A DNA stretch of 64,000 nucleotides from Diploscapter coronatus. Taxonomy: Eukaryota; Nematoda; Chromadorea; Rhabditida; Rhabditidae. A model generated the notes under the pieces. The model was not told the DNA's origin. It made no database searches and saw only the letters and a program-made list of their open reading frames with translations. Made by a program: the position numbers and the translations under genes. The DNA lies in NCBI GenBank assembly GCA_964036155.1, contig OZ038423.1:30085249-30149248 (forward strand). Direction: 5' to 3'. Positions 23,701 through 35,491 of the stretch are shown here, piece by piece (positions within the stretch are counted from its first letter, which is position 1; each line of letters opens with the position of its first letter).

Positions 23701-26250
23701 GAAACGGGTGCAGATTGAAGACGGACAAATTATCACACTTTTACGAGGAAAAATAGAGGATAGGGCAAAGAGGAACACAACAAATGGAGCAGTGCGGAAG
23801 GGGGAATTGAGCTGCAACTGATAAACGATGCTGGGAGGTAGACAGGGGAAGGAGTGATTTGGAACACGACCCAATTCGCAATTATTGATTTACGGATGTC
23901 GAAGACACGATGGTTTTGCAGAGCGATGATACAGAAAAGCGAAATAGGATCGTAGGAAAATAGCATAATTAATTTTGCGCGATACGACAAAACCTTGGTC
24001 GTATAGGAGTGACTATGTTACTATTAAAAATAAAGAAAAATTACTGATGCGATATTCGCGATTTGAAAACACTACGTTGTCTTATAATTTTGGGCAGATT
24101 TCATAGAAAGACTTTTATGAACTTTTCTGAAGCTTATTAAACTCAAGAGCTATGCCTATTATAATGTAGAACAGTATAATAATCGATATTTCTTGGGCAA
24201 AATGTTGAATCATCTATCTCACAAAGTTGGGCAAAGAAAAAGGATCTTCGTGAAATGTGAAGATCTGCACGAAATTATAGACTATCTAATACAAAAATCA
24301 ACTGACCTATCGTAGTGAATAGTGTGCCTGAATAGTACATTGCAGACATGAGCGTCCATTGCGATTCGTTCTTCACCTAAATTAATCGAATTCATATTCA
24401 TCGTTCTTCATTCTCCATTTTCTAGTTTCTAAATATATTCCCCGTTCTGCGTGTGTCTCGTCTCATTTTCCTCGTGTCAGTCGAATTGATTGTTTGGTTT
24501 TTGTGAATGTCATCAGTCAGTCCTCCTTCCCTCCTTCACTCAATCTCTGCAGAGTGGAGGCAGCAACAAATGTTTGGAAGGGAAAAACGTTCATCTTGAG
24601 GTTGAGGCTGGCAAAAAATCGAAGAGAAAAAGATGAACATTGACAGGGTGTTTAGAGGATATTGAAGGATTCCGGAAGTCGAATATATGAAGGAAGACTC
24701 ACATCGAATCCGACTTGGTTCTGATAATAGCCGATCGCATCGTCGATCTGCCGCAGTCGGAAAGAACGCCGCCTGGCCTCTCGATCCAGCAGAATCTCCT
24801 CCATTCGACGCATCAGCAATTGACGCTCACGTCTAAAATACATACTTCATTCAGAAAGAAGAAAAAGCTTGTAATTTGTTATCTTGTCCTAGGTTCGATT
24901 GGTTCAAAAATCGCGCTTCATTGTCGAAAATATAAATGCTCTCACGCTATAATTGATTTAGCACAAGTGATAAGACGATGGAATTTCATTCCAATGCAAT
25001 TTTACTATGGCGAAAGTTTACAATAGTTACCCATGAAACTTATCTTTTCTGCATTCGCCAAATTCATAAACATAGTGAAGAAAAACTTACTGATAAAATT
25101 TATAATTAGCAGCGACTCTGTCTTCGTCGCTTCCGCTTTCGAGAAAATAAAATATTATCGCTCCAATCAACATATAAACCATGATAAATATAAGGGGAAA
25201 TAGATACTGAAAATTGAGCAATCTAATGATGAAAAGTTACAATTAGAAACTCACCTTTATATGATACCTTTTATACGCATTCGAGAATATTTCTTTGAAG
25301 TTCAACTCCTTCAGTTGCGTTAGATTAAAACTCAAATTAGGAACATTTGCAGCAGAGGGATTTTCACTGTTGTTTCCGGATGGATGATGGCTTCGGGCCT
25401 GAAATTAGGTAATTTATTTGAATTTTTCTAGTTTTCAAGCAAAATTTATTAGTTGCAATAAGGGAAGGTGTTTGTTATGGTATGATTTGTAAAGTTGAAT
25501 TCAAAAACCCCGGAAGCAAAGAATATGAAAAATACGATCCTTTGCAATATCTAGACAAATTTTCCAACTTTAATATGAGTTGGAATTGGATAACAAAATT
25601 TTCTAAATCAGTATTTCGTCTTATCGCTAATTATGTCCCAATTTTTCTTTCAATGCATTATTTCCATCTTTCTGCATACTGAAAAATGAATTACGCAGAA
25701 CGTATCACTTCCGAGATTCACGAAGTCAACGCTTTATCATTAAACCTGTAGAATTCTGTCATGTTTCTCGGTAGAAGTGGTTGTCTGCGACCCGAGAGAT
25801 ATCTTCGACGCTTTCCTGCGTTCTGCAACAGCTGCAGTGGCCGCATGTGTCCCGTGTGAAGTTCCTGCCGCAGTGCCTGAAGTCGTCGGACCACCCACTC
25901 GATGAGAATGGGCTCCCTCTCCAGAACTCTGAATTCGAGGGGGAGTTGAAGGATAGATCCACATGCGAGAATGGAGGGTTAATATATCATATCATTTGCC
26001 TTTGTAATAATGGAATGCTGACTTGCAGATGTGCTGGGAATGATTCATTCAGATGAGTCGTGCATTTGATTAGTGGGACCGATTTGTTATTGGATAAGAA
26101 TGGGAAATGGTAGGAATTTGTATTTCAAAATATCCTTTCATATATACATTCCTGATCTGAATATGGTAAATTTATGCGGAATTTTACCTGTGAGCCTGGC
26201 CGTCGTCTGGCTCGATTGCTCAACTCATTGAACCTGAGCAGAATGGGCAT
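17733..26250 (-). CDS. TWK-type two-pore-domain K+ channel with long QT-motif tail
   Basis: Exons in transcription order: 26188-26250, 25746-25928, 25255-25398, 25091-25206, 24703-24832, 24307-24376, 22658-22797, 21906-22028, 21467-21615, 21275-21420, 20906-20987, 20760-20860, 20626-20714, 20271-20362, 20136-20229, 19629-19745, 19411-19581, 18928-19170, 18621-18724, 17733-17802; about 808 aa. TM1 is at about 131-153 (YLFPLIFIMVYMLIGAIIF). A long cap follows, with Asn-Glu-Ser before pore 1 (filter TTIGYGD, about 233-239). Pore 2 has STIGLGD (about 360-366), and the last TM reads MMVLCFVFVIIGLSLVSMSIN. Such channels set resting K+ conductance in nerve and muscle. The cytosolic tail of about 400 residues is unusual: acidic, with eight [TVIC]-Q-T motifs between about 535 and 670, then a Glu-rich block. 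The start is ATG 26250; an alternative ATG at 25964 is in frame with exon 2 if that exon is read through. If the donor at 18619-18620 is not used, the protein ends at a TAA right there (RRKSQ) instead of RRKSHRHRKHSS onward. Which C. elegans twk it matches I cannot say. Confidence 0.92.
18774..18847. repeat. Foldback hairpin in TWK intron
   Basis: Perfect 19 bp arms CTATTGTAGTATTCGCTCG (18774-18792) and its complement (18829-18847), with a 36-base loop that contains CATACTATTTCTC. It lies in the intron between exons 18928-19170 and 18621-18724. Confidence 0.85.
19275..19374. repeat. Foldback hairpin in TWK intron
   Basis: Outer arms GAGGCCACGAG and CCTCGTGCCTC, inner arms GAGAAATAGTGTGG and CCTATACTATTTCG, with small gaps. 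The loop contains CCCTAACCC-like sequence. It lies wholly in the intron between exons 19411-19581 and 18928-19170 and shares the CTATTTC core with neighbouring foldbacks. Confidence 0.7.
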
Positions 26251-27379
26251 CGCTGCAGCCCTGCACTGGCACTAATTCGGCTTCTGTCCTCAGGCACTTA
26301 GACAGACAATCGATATGGACAAGAGGCTGATTCGAGGATTCGAGCAGTTGAAAGAAGAAACTGATTGCACTCGGGCTAAATGCAGTGTGGAGAAGAACTG
26401 CTTGACTGACTGGATAATGATCACTAAACAGAAAGAAAATTGAATTACGTCACGCAAATAGTTGAAAAGATGCATAATATTATTGTAAATCATGATAGAA
26501 AGTGATATAGTGACTGAGTATGCATTTATTAGTGATGAACAACGCGATAAGTTAATTTAGGCAGTCGAATATCTGAAGATATGCAATTTCATGTGCCTAT
26601 TCCCGTTAGAAGCAGCATCATGATTCTTCCTGTATGAGTGAAAAGGTTTCAAAGTTCGAAAGATCTCCATAAATATGCATGTGTGGATGTTAAAATGTTG
26701 ATCAGAAAACCTCGGCTGGAGGTAACGCGATACCTTTGGATAAAAAGATTAGACGGGCTTGCAAAAATAATCGACTATACAAAATGAAAACTAACAACGA
26801 GAAGTTGGTATGAAGAAATGAAGGTAGGACGAGAGATAATGCAAAACGTATAAATATGAAATATGATTGGTTTTGTGCAAATAACAAAGCGATATGATAA
26901 GCGATGGGCAGAAAGCTAACGATCACGCTCCTTGCGGGATGTGCTGCTCAGGTAGAGGGGCAGTTAGTTAGCAGACAAACCCAAACAGCTCAGAGGGGGA
27001 GAGAGATGCTTGAGAATGGGACAGAGAAGAAGAAACATACAGAGGTGTAATGGGAAATAGAATTAGAGAGGGAGAGAAAAAGCAGCTGACAGAAAAGACT
27101 TGTCAGGAAGGAAACAGCGAGGTGCAGGGCTCTGCATAGAGAGATATCATGAAAACTTGCCAACTCCCCCACGAATGTAGAGATAGATTATCTCCCAATC
27201 ACACCCATGCTTCATTGCTTCGAGATGTGCTTTGATTTTAGCGCTGAACTCATTTAGCATTTATTGTCGTTTACTTATGATTTATTTTTAGGAATATATT
27301 TTGGAGTTACAATATTCTCCTGTCATAATATTACAAAAGATTTTATAGGAATTAATTTAAATTGCAACAGTTTTATAAC
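26251..27379. other. Region between DDO 3' end and TWK start
   Basis: No exon supported. It would hold the TWK promoter and the 3' UTR of the oxidase gene. The sequence is purine-rich on the + strand around 26980-27120. Confidence 0.45.
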
Positions 27380-29652
27380 TTAGATTTTAGATGAAACTGG
27401 TCGAGGGGATGAATTGTAAGAACTGTGTCTGATGTTCTCCACCAAGTTGGCGACTTCGAGAGCGCAGCCCCAATGCAGACAAATTCCTGATCCGCCATGA
27501 CCGTAGTTGTGGACGACCATCTGACCACTCGGGAGTGACTCCGCTTCAACTCGAATTTCAGAACGAGCTGGGCGAAGTCCTACGTGGTGAGACAGAATTT
27601 GGCCGTTCTGAAAGATACGATTATGATTTTTAAAATTTTAAATTGCTTCATCGTTGTAAAGGAAATTGAAGAGCGCAAATATCATAAATGTCTAAACCGC
27701 AAGATTGCATATCATTTTTGTCACATATTTTCCACTTTTCTACCTCCTGACCGTTCCAGGTCTTTGCCAATTTTCTTTCCGCGTCGAAAATTCGAAAAAG
27801 TTAACCCGTTTCAGAAATATCACGTTCGTAACAGACTTGCTGCATATCATAAACAGTTGACTTATTGACTTATTAATAATTTTCTTTGAGCAGAGAAGCT
27901 AATTTGGATATTTGGATCATTAATAATGGTTATGGAATCTCAGCAAAAACAAACTAGCCTGTAACAGTTTGTAGTAACTGTTTAAATTTTCAGACTTTGC
28001 CAAACTGAAAATGCTGTTGCAGGCATAATAGACTTTTTTTATCGTATTAGAATGCTAAAATATAAACTGTCTGCTACAAGCTGTTTCAAGAAGTTCGTTT
28101 TTTGCTGAGATGCACTTTGTTCATATTCAAAATGCTGCATCATTTATCACCCATCAATTTCTAGAAAATACCGATATTTGCATACTCTCAGTTGTGGGGC
28201 AGTTTTGAAGGCATTCTCCAGCAGCTTCTTGGCCACGTTGTCATCGAGTTCGGTCTCCCATTTGTGCCTGTCCTTAGTTCCTCCAATCACTAGGAAATCA
28301 CGACTAAAATTATAACCATTTTACACAAAGATTTTCTTTCAAACTTTGGCAGAATATAAGTGTCGCCGTCGTTGTAGAAATGCATGAAACCGTCGCATTT
28401 ATAGCGAATAATCTAGAATTTACAATACCACTTTCAAAGACTGAAATATCGTGTTTACTTGTCCACGAATCGGATGCAAATCCTTGTCTTTCAACACGCT
28501 ATGAGCATTCAGTCCCGTACAATTGATAATTAGATCGTATCCGGCTATCTGATCGAAACTATCCACTTTTCGACCTTCTATTTTACCGCCATTATCAAGA
28601 AATCTGCAGCATTATTACATAAAAAAAAGACAAAAACTCAATGAAGACCAACTTTTTCATGAGATGGTCCATATAGAGAGTTGGCTGTATATAATAAGTC
28701 GTGAAGAAATAACCAGCTCTAAATCATAAGAAATCTCAATGTTTTACTGGGCAGACATGATAAAACTAACTTTGCTTTAGGGCTTCTTCTCTTCACTTCT
28801 TCGGGCGTCAAAACGGTGAAATGCTTCATGATTGGAGCCCAAAACGGTATCGGCTCATTTGGATCATATTCATCGCCGTGCAAGAATGTAAAACCAGACA
28901 TTTCCTGAAATAATAATTGAAGCATGATATGGAAAAACGAATAATAATCAGTCTCTGATTTTTCCGCTTCAGAAGTGTTCTTATTCTGTTAGTGACTATT
29001 TTTTAAAAAATATTTCTTTCGAGTTTTCAAAGTTCAATATTCATTTTTTTAAAGTCGTAAAATAAATACCCCAGCTCCACCATTTGGTTTTTCTTCCATA
29101 AATCTCTCGATCTGATCCATCGTATCTTTCGTCCATCGACTAAATTTCATTATTCGCAATGAAATTTCAAAAATAACAATTCAGATGAATTACTAGATCT
29201 TGGATTTATCCCCGCTAACCAAATAAGGCGAAATGTATCCACCTGCAATGTCTGAGACCAAATTCGGAGAGAATTTGTCAGCGATTATCGTTATCTGTAA
29301 CTGATGATTTTGAAGACTGAAATTATTGCACAGAAAACTTTCATATGAAATGATGTAAATTTCGTTGAACTAAAAATTACATAGTTGCGTTAGTAGATGC
29401 TTAGATTCTCATTTTAAAAAAGATAAAAAGACATGATGGTGTGAAGATACAAAATTTATATCTCACTCCATCTCATGCCAATTCTTGAAATGACGGAATG
29501 AACAATTATAATTTGTAAGCGATTAAAAAGAATACTTGCAAATCATTGAATTTTTCCTGTAGAGCTGTGGCAGAAGCCAACCCACTGATACCACATCCGA
29601 GGATTGCAACTCGATACGGTTTTGGCCTAAAATCGAAAGAAAATGACGGCAT
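27380..29652 (-). CDS. D-amino-acid / D-aspartate oxidase (FAD flavoprotein)
   Basis: Nine exons: 29536-29652, 29194-29294, 29070-29139, 28771-28904, 28653-28718, 28459-28603, 28345-28412, 28186-28303, 27380-27607; 348 aa, the normal length for the family. The Rossmann FAD motif [12 protein letters not shown] lies at about 15-26. Then come [20 protein letters not shown] (like the DDO DKFTP..SDVAAG block), [38 protein letters not shown] with the substrate Arg, and [16 protein letters not shown] near the C-terminus. The enzyme deaminates D-amino acids to 2-oxo acids with release of ammonia and H2O2; nematodes have several DDO and DAAO paralogues, and I cannot decide which substrate class this one prefers. 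The protein ends in Ser-Lys-Ile, a weak variant of the peroxisomal PTS1 signal. The start codon ATG at 29652 opens an exon that reads without a break into the Rossmann motif, although an internal TTTTAG mimics an acceptor. Intron 8 carries a foldback. Confidence 0.92.
27937..28111. repeat. Foldback element in oxidase intron 8
   Basis: Inverted repeat with arms of about 60 bp. The left begins ATCTCAGCAAAAAC and contains AACAGTTTGTAG; the right end, read on the other strand, begins ATCTCAGCAAAAAACGAAC and contains AACAGCTTGTAG. Several indels. No coding capacity. Confidence 0.75.
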
Positions 29653-30584
29653 TTTGAAAATGAGGGTAGCGCAATGCTCTTTCAAAATATGACGCTACAA
29701 TTTCCAAGAAAACAGATAATAACATGTGTTTTTCATTGATTTGATGAAATCGTGACATCATAACAGAGAAGTTGAGCTTTCAATCGTCATATACACTGAT
29801 CCAGGACTTTTAACCAGAGCAGAGGTTTATGCGCAGTTCTGTTCGGTTCCGGTTGAAAATTTGAAATTCTGTGCGATGCAATTTCAGCTTCAAAATGTGG
29901 GAAGAGAATTTCAAAGTCTGCATATGCAAATATCCCAGAAAGACCTATTGAATATCGATGTTCTAATTTGTGCTTATTCATAATTGTGCGAAGTTTGAAC
30001 TCTGCCCCGATCTTATACCATTAATCTTATTGCATTCGTAAGACTGGCTTTTTTGCCTGCAGCTGTTCGAAGGAAGGAACATTTTTCGTCGAGTTTCCGA
30101 ATCTCAGAATATTCTGGTCTTTTTTATTTCAAATCTATACGAATTATTCAATTTGAGTAATCCCAATTCCTACTTTCATTCCTGATTTCTTGCACCTGTC
30201 AGATTCTTCCTCTACCCCTTTCCTTCCCTTTTCTTCTCTCATTTTCATTCGGTTTCATGGCTCCATTCCTGCCTCTTTCCTTGACGACATTTCGTGTTTT
30301 TGTCGGTTCCCATTAAAAAAACAAAATCTATGGGTTCGTGAAGAGAGACTATGCAAATTGGGGAGGTCTAGAGAAGCAGAGAAGAAAATTGCCAGCAGCA
30401 GTGAATTGTGGTGAATTTTCTGTAGCCTGAAGAATCGTTTTCTTTTTATCTCTCTAGCAGCTCATATTCTTCGATTTCAATGTCTGCATCTCTTCAGCAT
30501 CCTCGCGGCCCTGCAGCCTTGCGCGTCCCTGTCCATTCGAAATCGGGCCGATGCAAATTAGCAGTGCCCGGTGCTAGCCGATGG

Positions 30585-30604
30585 GAAGAAGAAGAAGAAG
30601 AAGA
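30585..30604 (+). repeat. GAA microsatellite
   Basis: About six to seven GAA units in a purine-rich stretch that continues to about 30710. Simple repeat, intergenic. Confidence 0.9.
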
Positions 30605-31442
30605 GTAAAAAATGGAATGAAATGGGAAAGGACAGGCAAAAAGAGCAGAGGACACATGGTCAGAGAAGAGGGAGAGAAGAAAGGTTACGATTGAGAGGAA
30701 AGGGAAGGCGAAATGGCCCAATCAAATGTCTGGCTTATGAAATTGAAACCAAATCCCCATTCCCATTTCGCATTCATCACATTCATTCTCATCCCAATTC
30801 TCCCCATTTTCCATTCCCCTCCCCTACATAAATTACCCGTCCTTTCAACTAGCTCTTCCATAAAAAAATGCCTGCCTAAAACCAAGAATTATTCCGGCAG
30901 AGCTGCCCGAGAAAATCGCTGTCAAAAATACTCAGCTTCAAAAACGGACCATTTCCTCTGCCCTCCCCCCTAATCTATTCATCCATTCTATTCGCATGAG
31001 TTGAGAGCTACAGTATCCTAGTGGGTTTATTTTTAGCATTGTCGAAGAAATTGGATTCGCTATTTTAGCTTTCGATGGATTTGAGAAATTTGTGAGGTTT
31101 TATTTCATCCATCTCCCAAGTCAAAGTGCCTTTTTGATCGCCGAAAAATCGAATTAAATCGACAATCGAAATGAAAAACCTCAACTCGATTCGTAGTTTC
31201 GTGCATTTTATTGCATAAATAGAATGGACGAATGGAAAATTGAATGGCTGAATGAATGACCGCGAAACTGAAATCGAAATTGATTCCTCAGAAAACAGAC
31301 ATTATTTGTGTTATTTGACTGATTCAATGCTGGAATGCATATTCTATTAGATATTCATTTTTAAAGTTCAAAGTTATTCAAATTCTTATGAACATTCAAA
31401 ATTGATCTAGCTCATATTCCATTCAAGATCTCAGCAGTTGAC

Positions 31443-31604
31443 AGGCCTTAAAGTTTTGGACACGGCTCTGTTAAATATGACAACGAAAAGAAAGGATGAA
31501 TTTTCTCGCTTTTTCTCGTTGTATACCACCACGCGTTCCCATGCTATTTCTTCTCTCTTCTCGCTATCATGTTTAACAGGGTCGTGTTCAAAACTTTAAG
31601 GCCT
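31443..31604. mobile_element. MITE-like foldback element
   Basis: The left arm starts AGGCCTTAAAGTTTTGGACA; the right end, read on the other strand, starts AGGCCTTAAAGTTTTGAACA. The similarity extends about 55 bp with scattered mismatches (TGTTAAATATGACAACGA against TGTTAAACATGATAGCGA). The loop contains CCATGCTATTTCTTCTCTC. No coding capacity and no clear target-site duplication. Confidence 0.85.
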
Positions 31605-34600
31605 CCCGGTTGGTCATTTTCTGTCTCCGTCTGCAAACCACATTTAATGCAAACTCGTTGTCTGTCTGTATCCTACAGTCTGCATTCCTCTTTTCCTTCT
31701 CTCGTTTTTGCATAATGTGATCGACCTCTTTCTTGCATTCAAATCTCATCGTCCTCATCTCTTTCCCATTTGGCTGTGATGATGTAATGCACAGAGCAGT
31801 CGGCTTTCTTCTACATGAGTCAGCTCAACTCTTCCATCATACCTTCTCTTCCTTATTCTTCGCTTTCTAATCAATCCAAGTTTGCAAATTAATTTTTGAA
31901 AGAAATGCCTAACTTTTAGAAATACGATTTAATCATCCCAAAGTCTGAATGATGAAATGATGACAAACTGCAAAGGTCGGTTTAGATTTGAAATTAGATT
32001 TATGAAGATTTGAATATCATCGGGAACTATTTATTTAGAGGAATTTAGCTCTCTCTACTGTTATTTTTAAATAGCAAGAGACAATAATTTCTTAGAATTG
32101 AGTGAACTTATCAAAATTTCTCAATAGAATTCAGAAAAAAACGTGATCTTCAAAAATAATGACCCAAAATGTATCTCATAATTAGGCCAATATTTGAGTT
32201 TGGTGATAGTGGAATATTTGGGATTTTTGAATAAATCTCTATAGCATTCAGAAGATCTTCTTATGAAGATCAGCCTATACCTACGCTAATTCTCTAGCTG
32301 ATCTATTCTTTTCGCAAAATCCGAATCATTTCATAAAATCTACGAGCGAAATTACTTCATCATCGTCTCATTTTCTGCCTATCATTGTCATTTCTGAAAA
32401 ATTGGCGCCCTATTTCCTTCTTCTTTTGAGTAAGTTGTCCTGTTCAAATTCGCCTTCCGATCATTTCACATTAGGCGCCAAAATCGTTGTTTCAGTGGAT
32501 CGCGAGCAGCGTTCACTTTTGCCGCGTCCGTTCCGTTCTTCCTTCTGCTTCTCTGCGTCTCTACCCTGTGCTCTCTCACCTTCTTCATCGGATTTTTTGT
32601 GATTTTCTCATTTCTTTTGGTTCCGTTGGTTAGTCCTCCCTTCTTTTGCCTTTCAATTTTCCCCCCTTCCTCTTTTTTCCTTCCATATGCCAAGCCAGGC
32701 TAGGAGAGACGCTATCCTCTTTTTGAGTAAGCAGACATTCAGTTCTTCAGTTCTTTCCACAGACAAGGCTGAGGGATACTCCTCCATTCTCCCTTCCGAT
32801 CCCTCAGATCACGGTCGACTATTTGAATATCTAGCTTGGATTTTCTTAAACGGATAACCCTATCCTGCGCGCCAATCAAATTCTACATTTTTAAGACAAC
32901 GTCACTAAATATCGAACCATTAAATTAGCTTGTGCAATTGATCAAAGATGGCTTGATTCGAAATAGTGTTTATGAAGCTTCAAAGGTGAAAAATTTTCTT
33001 TTCAACCTCATGTATTGATGAAATTCATTTGAAGTCATCTTATATCTTTATGGTCATCCTGCTAAATCCGAAAGGGATACACAATATGTAAATTATTTAG
33101 CTCCAACTATTTTTCTCTTACCATATTTTCGCATTTCTTTCCCCATTCCCCTTCTTCTCTACTCTGCTCATTTGCCCTGCTCTCCCATTCTCCTAACAAC
33201 AGCTTTGCTCCACTCTCGGCTTTCCCAGCTACAGTAATCCAAAAGAACCCCTTCCCCTTCCTCATTCATCACATCCACATGGGCTTGTTTGCACATTTAG
33301 AACAGATTTGATCTTTCAATAGTAAAATTGTTAGGTCTATTCAACTAAAGTAAAAAAAGATATACACTTTCAAAATGGATTTGATCCTCGTCCTCAATCA
33401 GTGAAACCCCATAAATTTCTTATTACCTACTACCTACAAAATATTCGCTACTTCGATCATTGAAACTATTTCAGTGCTAGGTTCTCGTCAAGATATCGAT
33501 TCGAAACTGCAAACTGCGTGAGATTTCGAATCGTTTTTCTTGATGCGATCTTGGGCTGATTTTGGGGCAACCAATAGATTCGCAGTAAGTTTTTCATTTT
33601 CATGAATACTCAAACTCGACTCATAGCTCAACGTTTTTCGAAGATGATCAGTTAAAGCTATTGCCCCAAATAACCCATGGGGTGAAGCTGATACTTTCAA
33701 CAGTAAGATATTTTTAAATCCGAAATCTAGGATGCCAAAATATGGAGAGAAGAAGCTATTTTGTGCCAGTCTTTCCAGATACTATATTTCTCCCTTTCTA
33801 ATTCAATGAAAAATAATCGCGCACCATTTTGACCTTCCAGGTTTCGGATCAAATAATATCTCTTATCATCTTTCAATTTCAGGACAAAATAAACATTTTT
33901 CAAACTGGTTCTAAAGAAACACTTACATTTGTAGAGGGTAATTTGACTAGAATTGGAGTGGAGAATTCGATAGCCTTGAAGTGTTTGTAACTCACCAGTA
34001 AATTGGGCGGTTATAAAGGGTTGCAAGTCCGCTTGTTTCCTTTCTTTTTCTTATCAATCTCTCCCCAATTTATGTTCTTTTATCACAATTATTATCACCC
34101 AGTCAGTACACTAGCACTCTCCACATTCAGAAAAAATGATAACTTCAGTCTCTGGTTATACAATCAGATCATCAAATGCATTGTCCCGTCCCTGTCTCGT
34201 GGCCAGCCCATTTCCACGTTTCGTTGCAAAATGCAGTCATCTCCTTGGATATTTCGATGAAACGACAAAATGATGCAACTCCTCGGCAGATGGAGCGCAT
34301 TTCCATTCTGTCAACAGGGCACATTTGCGGCATTTGCTGACAATTCACGTGTTCATTATCTGCACGAAACTAAATACAGTTACTTTTCTATTAGAGTTAT
34401 TGATAAAGAATTTCCAGACTGGGGAGAGCAGACTAAATTCATTCAGTCTACTGTCACAAATCGCGTGAATTATTTCGTTCTTTCGATGAAATGTCTATTG
34501 CACAATTTTGTATGCTTTTTCATCAGAACTGTTGACTATTTTCTAACTCTTTTGGTTGACGAGCTTTGCGATTTCGAAAAATTACTGCATCATGAAAGTA

Positions 34601-35491
34601 GATTTGAATTAAGCTGAATAACTCAGTCTATGTTCGGGTAATCTTCGCTATTAAATTTGCTGTAGCAGTCAAAAATCGGGTTCTTTGAATATATCGGCGG
34701 GCCGTCTCGTCGATTTGGGATGAAGGTAAAATTTCCCATTTCATATCAAAAAAAAATCCTTTATTCTCTAATTTTAGTATAAAAATTTGAACAAGCGAAT
34801 GAAATGAAACAAAATATGCGAACACGCGAAATATACACGAATAACTGAACAAATCAATCTCGTAAACATTATGTAACAGACACTTTGCACCTGTATGATG
34901 GGGATTCGGTCAATGCATTGTGATCTTCGCTATTTCAGAAGAGTCATGAAAAATGGGATAAAGTAATGAAGATCAACAGCAACAATGCAAAATAATTACC
35001 AAATTCGATGTGAATAATGACAAAACTATACATTATCATAATCTCAATAATTAGCCAGTCGCTTCCCGTAGTAGAAGCTTGAATAATTTCAATATTGGAC
35101 CCCGAAAAGTAAACCGTGAAAAGCCAAATAAATACCCTGATAAAGAAAACATCGTAATGCACATGAAATTCTTCGTTGATCGGAAGAATCGTTGAAAAAC
35201 TGGGATTAATGTATCAAGTGACTAGAAAACGTGCAACTTGCAATATTTGATCCTGCATGAATACCGTAATAGAATTCTTTGAAATATTTTTTCGTAAATA
35301 ATTTTGAAATTACAAGACAACTGACAACAAGGAATAATAATATAACTTTTCGAGGATATTTTTAGTCCTCAACTGATCATATTTGACAAAATTACTATAT
35401 ATCTGCCATATTGTAATTTTTAAATATCAGCTTTCTGCATCTAAATTCATCTAACAAGTGAGCAGTCTCCTGCTGATCCTCTCGGGACTCT

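Larger units (their letters stand above)
29653..35491. other. Gene-poor region between oxidase start and receptor 3' end
   Basis: No gene supported on either strand over 5.8 kb. Pyrimidine-rich blocks occur (30180-30300, 31530-31860, 32400-32700, 33120-33260). There is a short GAA microsatellite at 30585-30604 and a foldback at 31443-31604. Open frames here, such as one at about 34270-34617, show no family signal and no flanking splice logic. Confidence 0.5.

Noticed and set aside
34270..34617. 115-codon open frame on + strand
   Set aside because: No family signal, odd composition, lies in AT-rich intergenic DNA without splice-consistent neighbours; likely chance.
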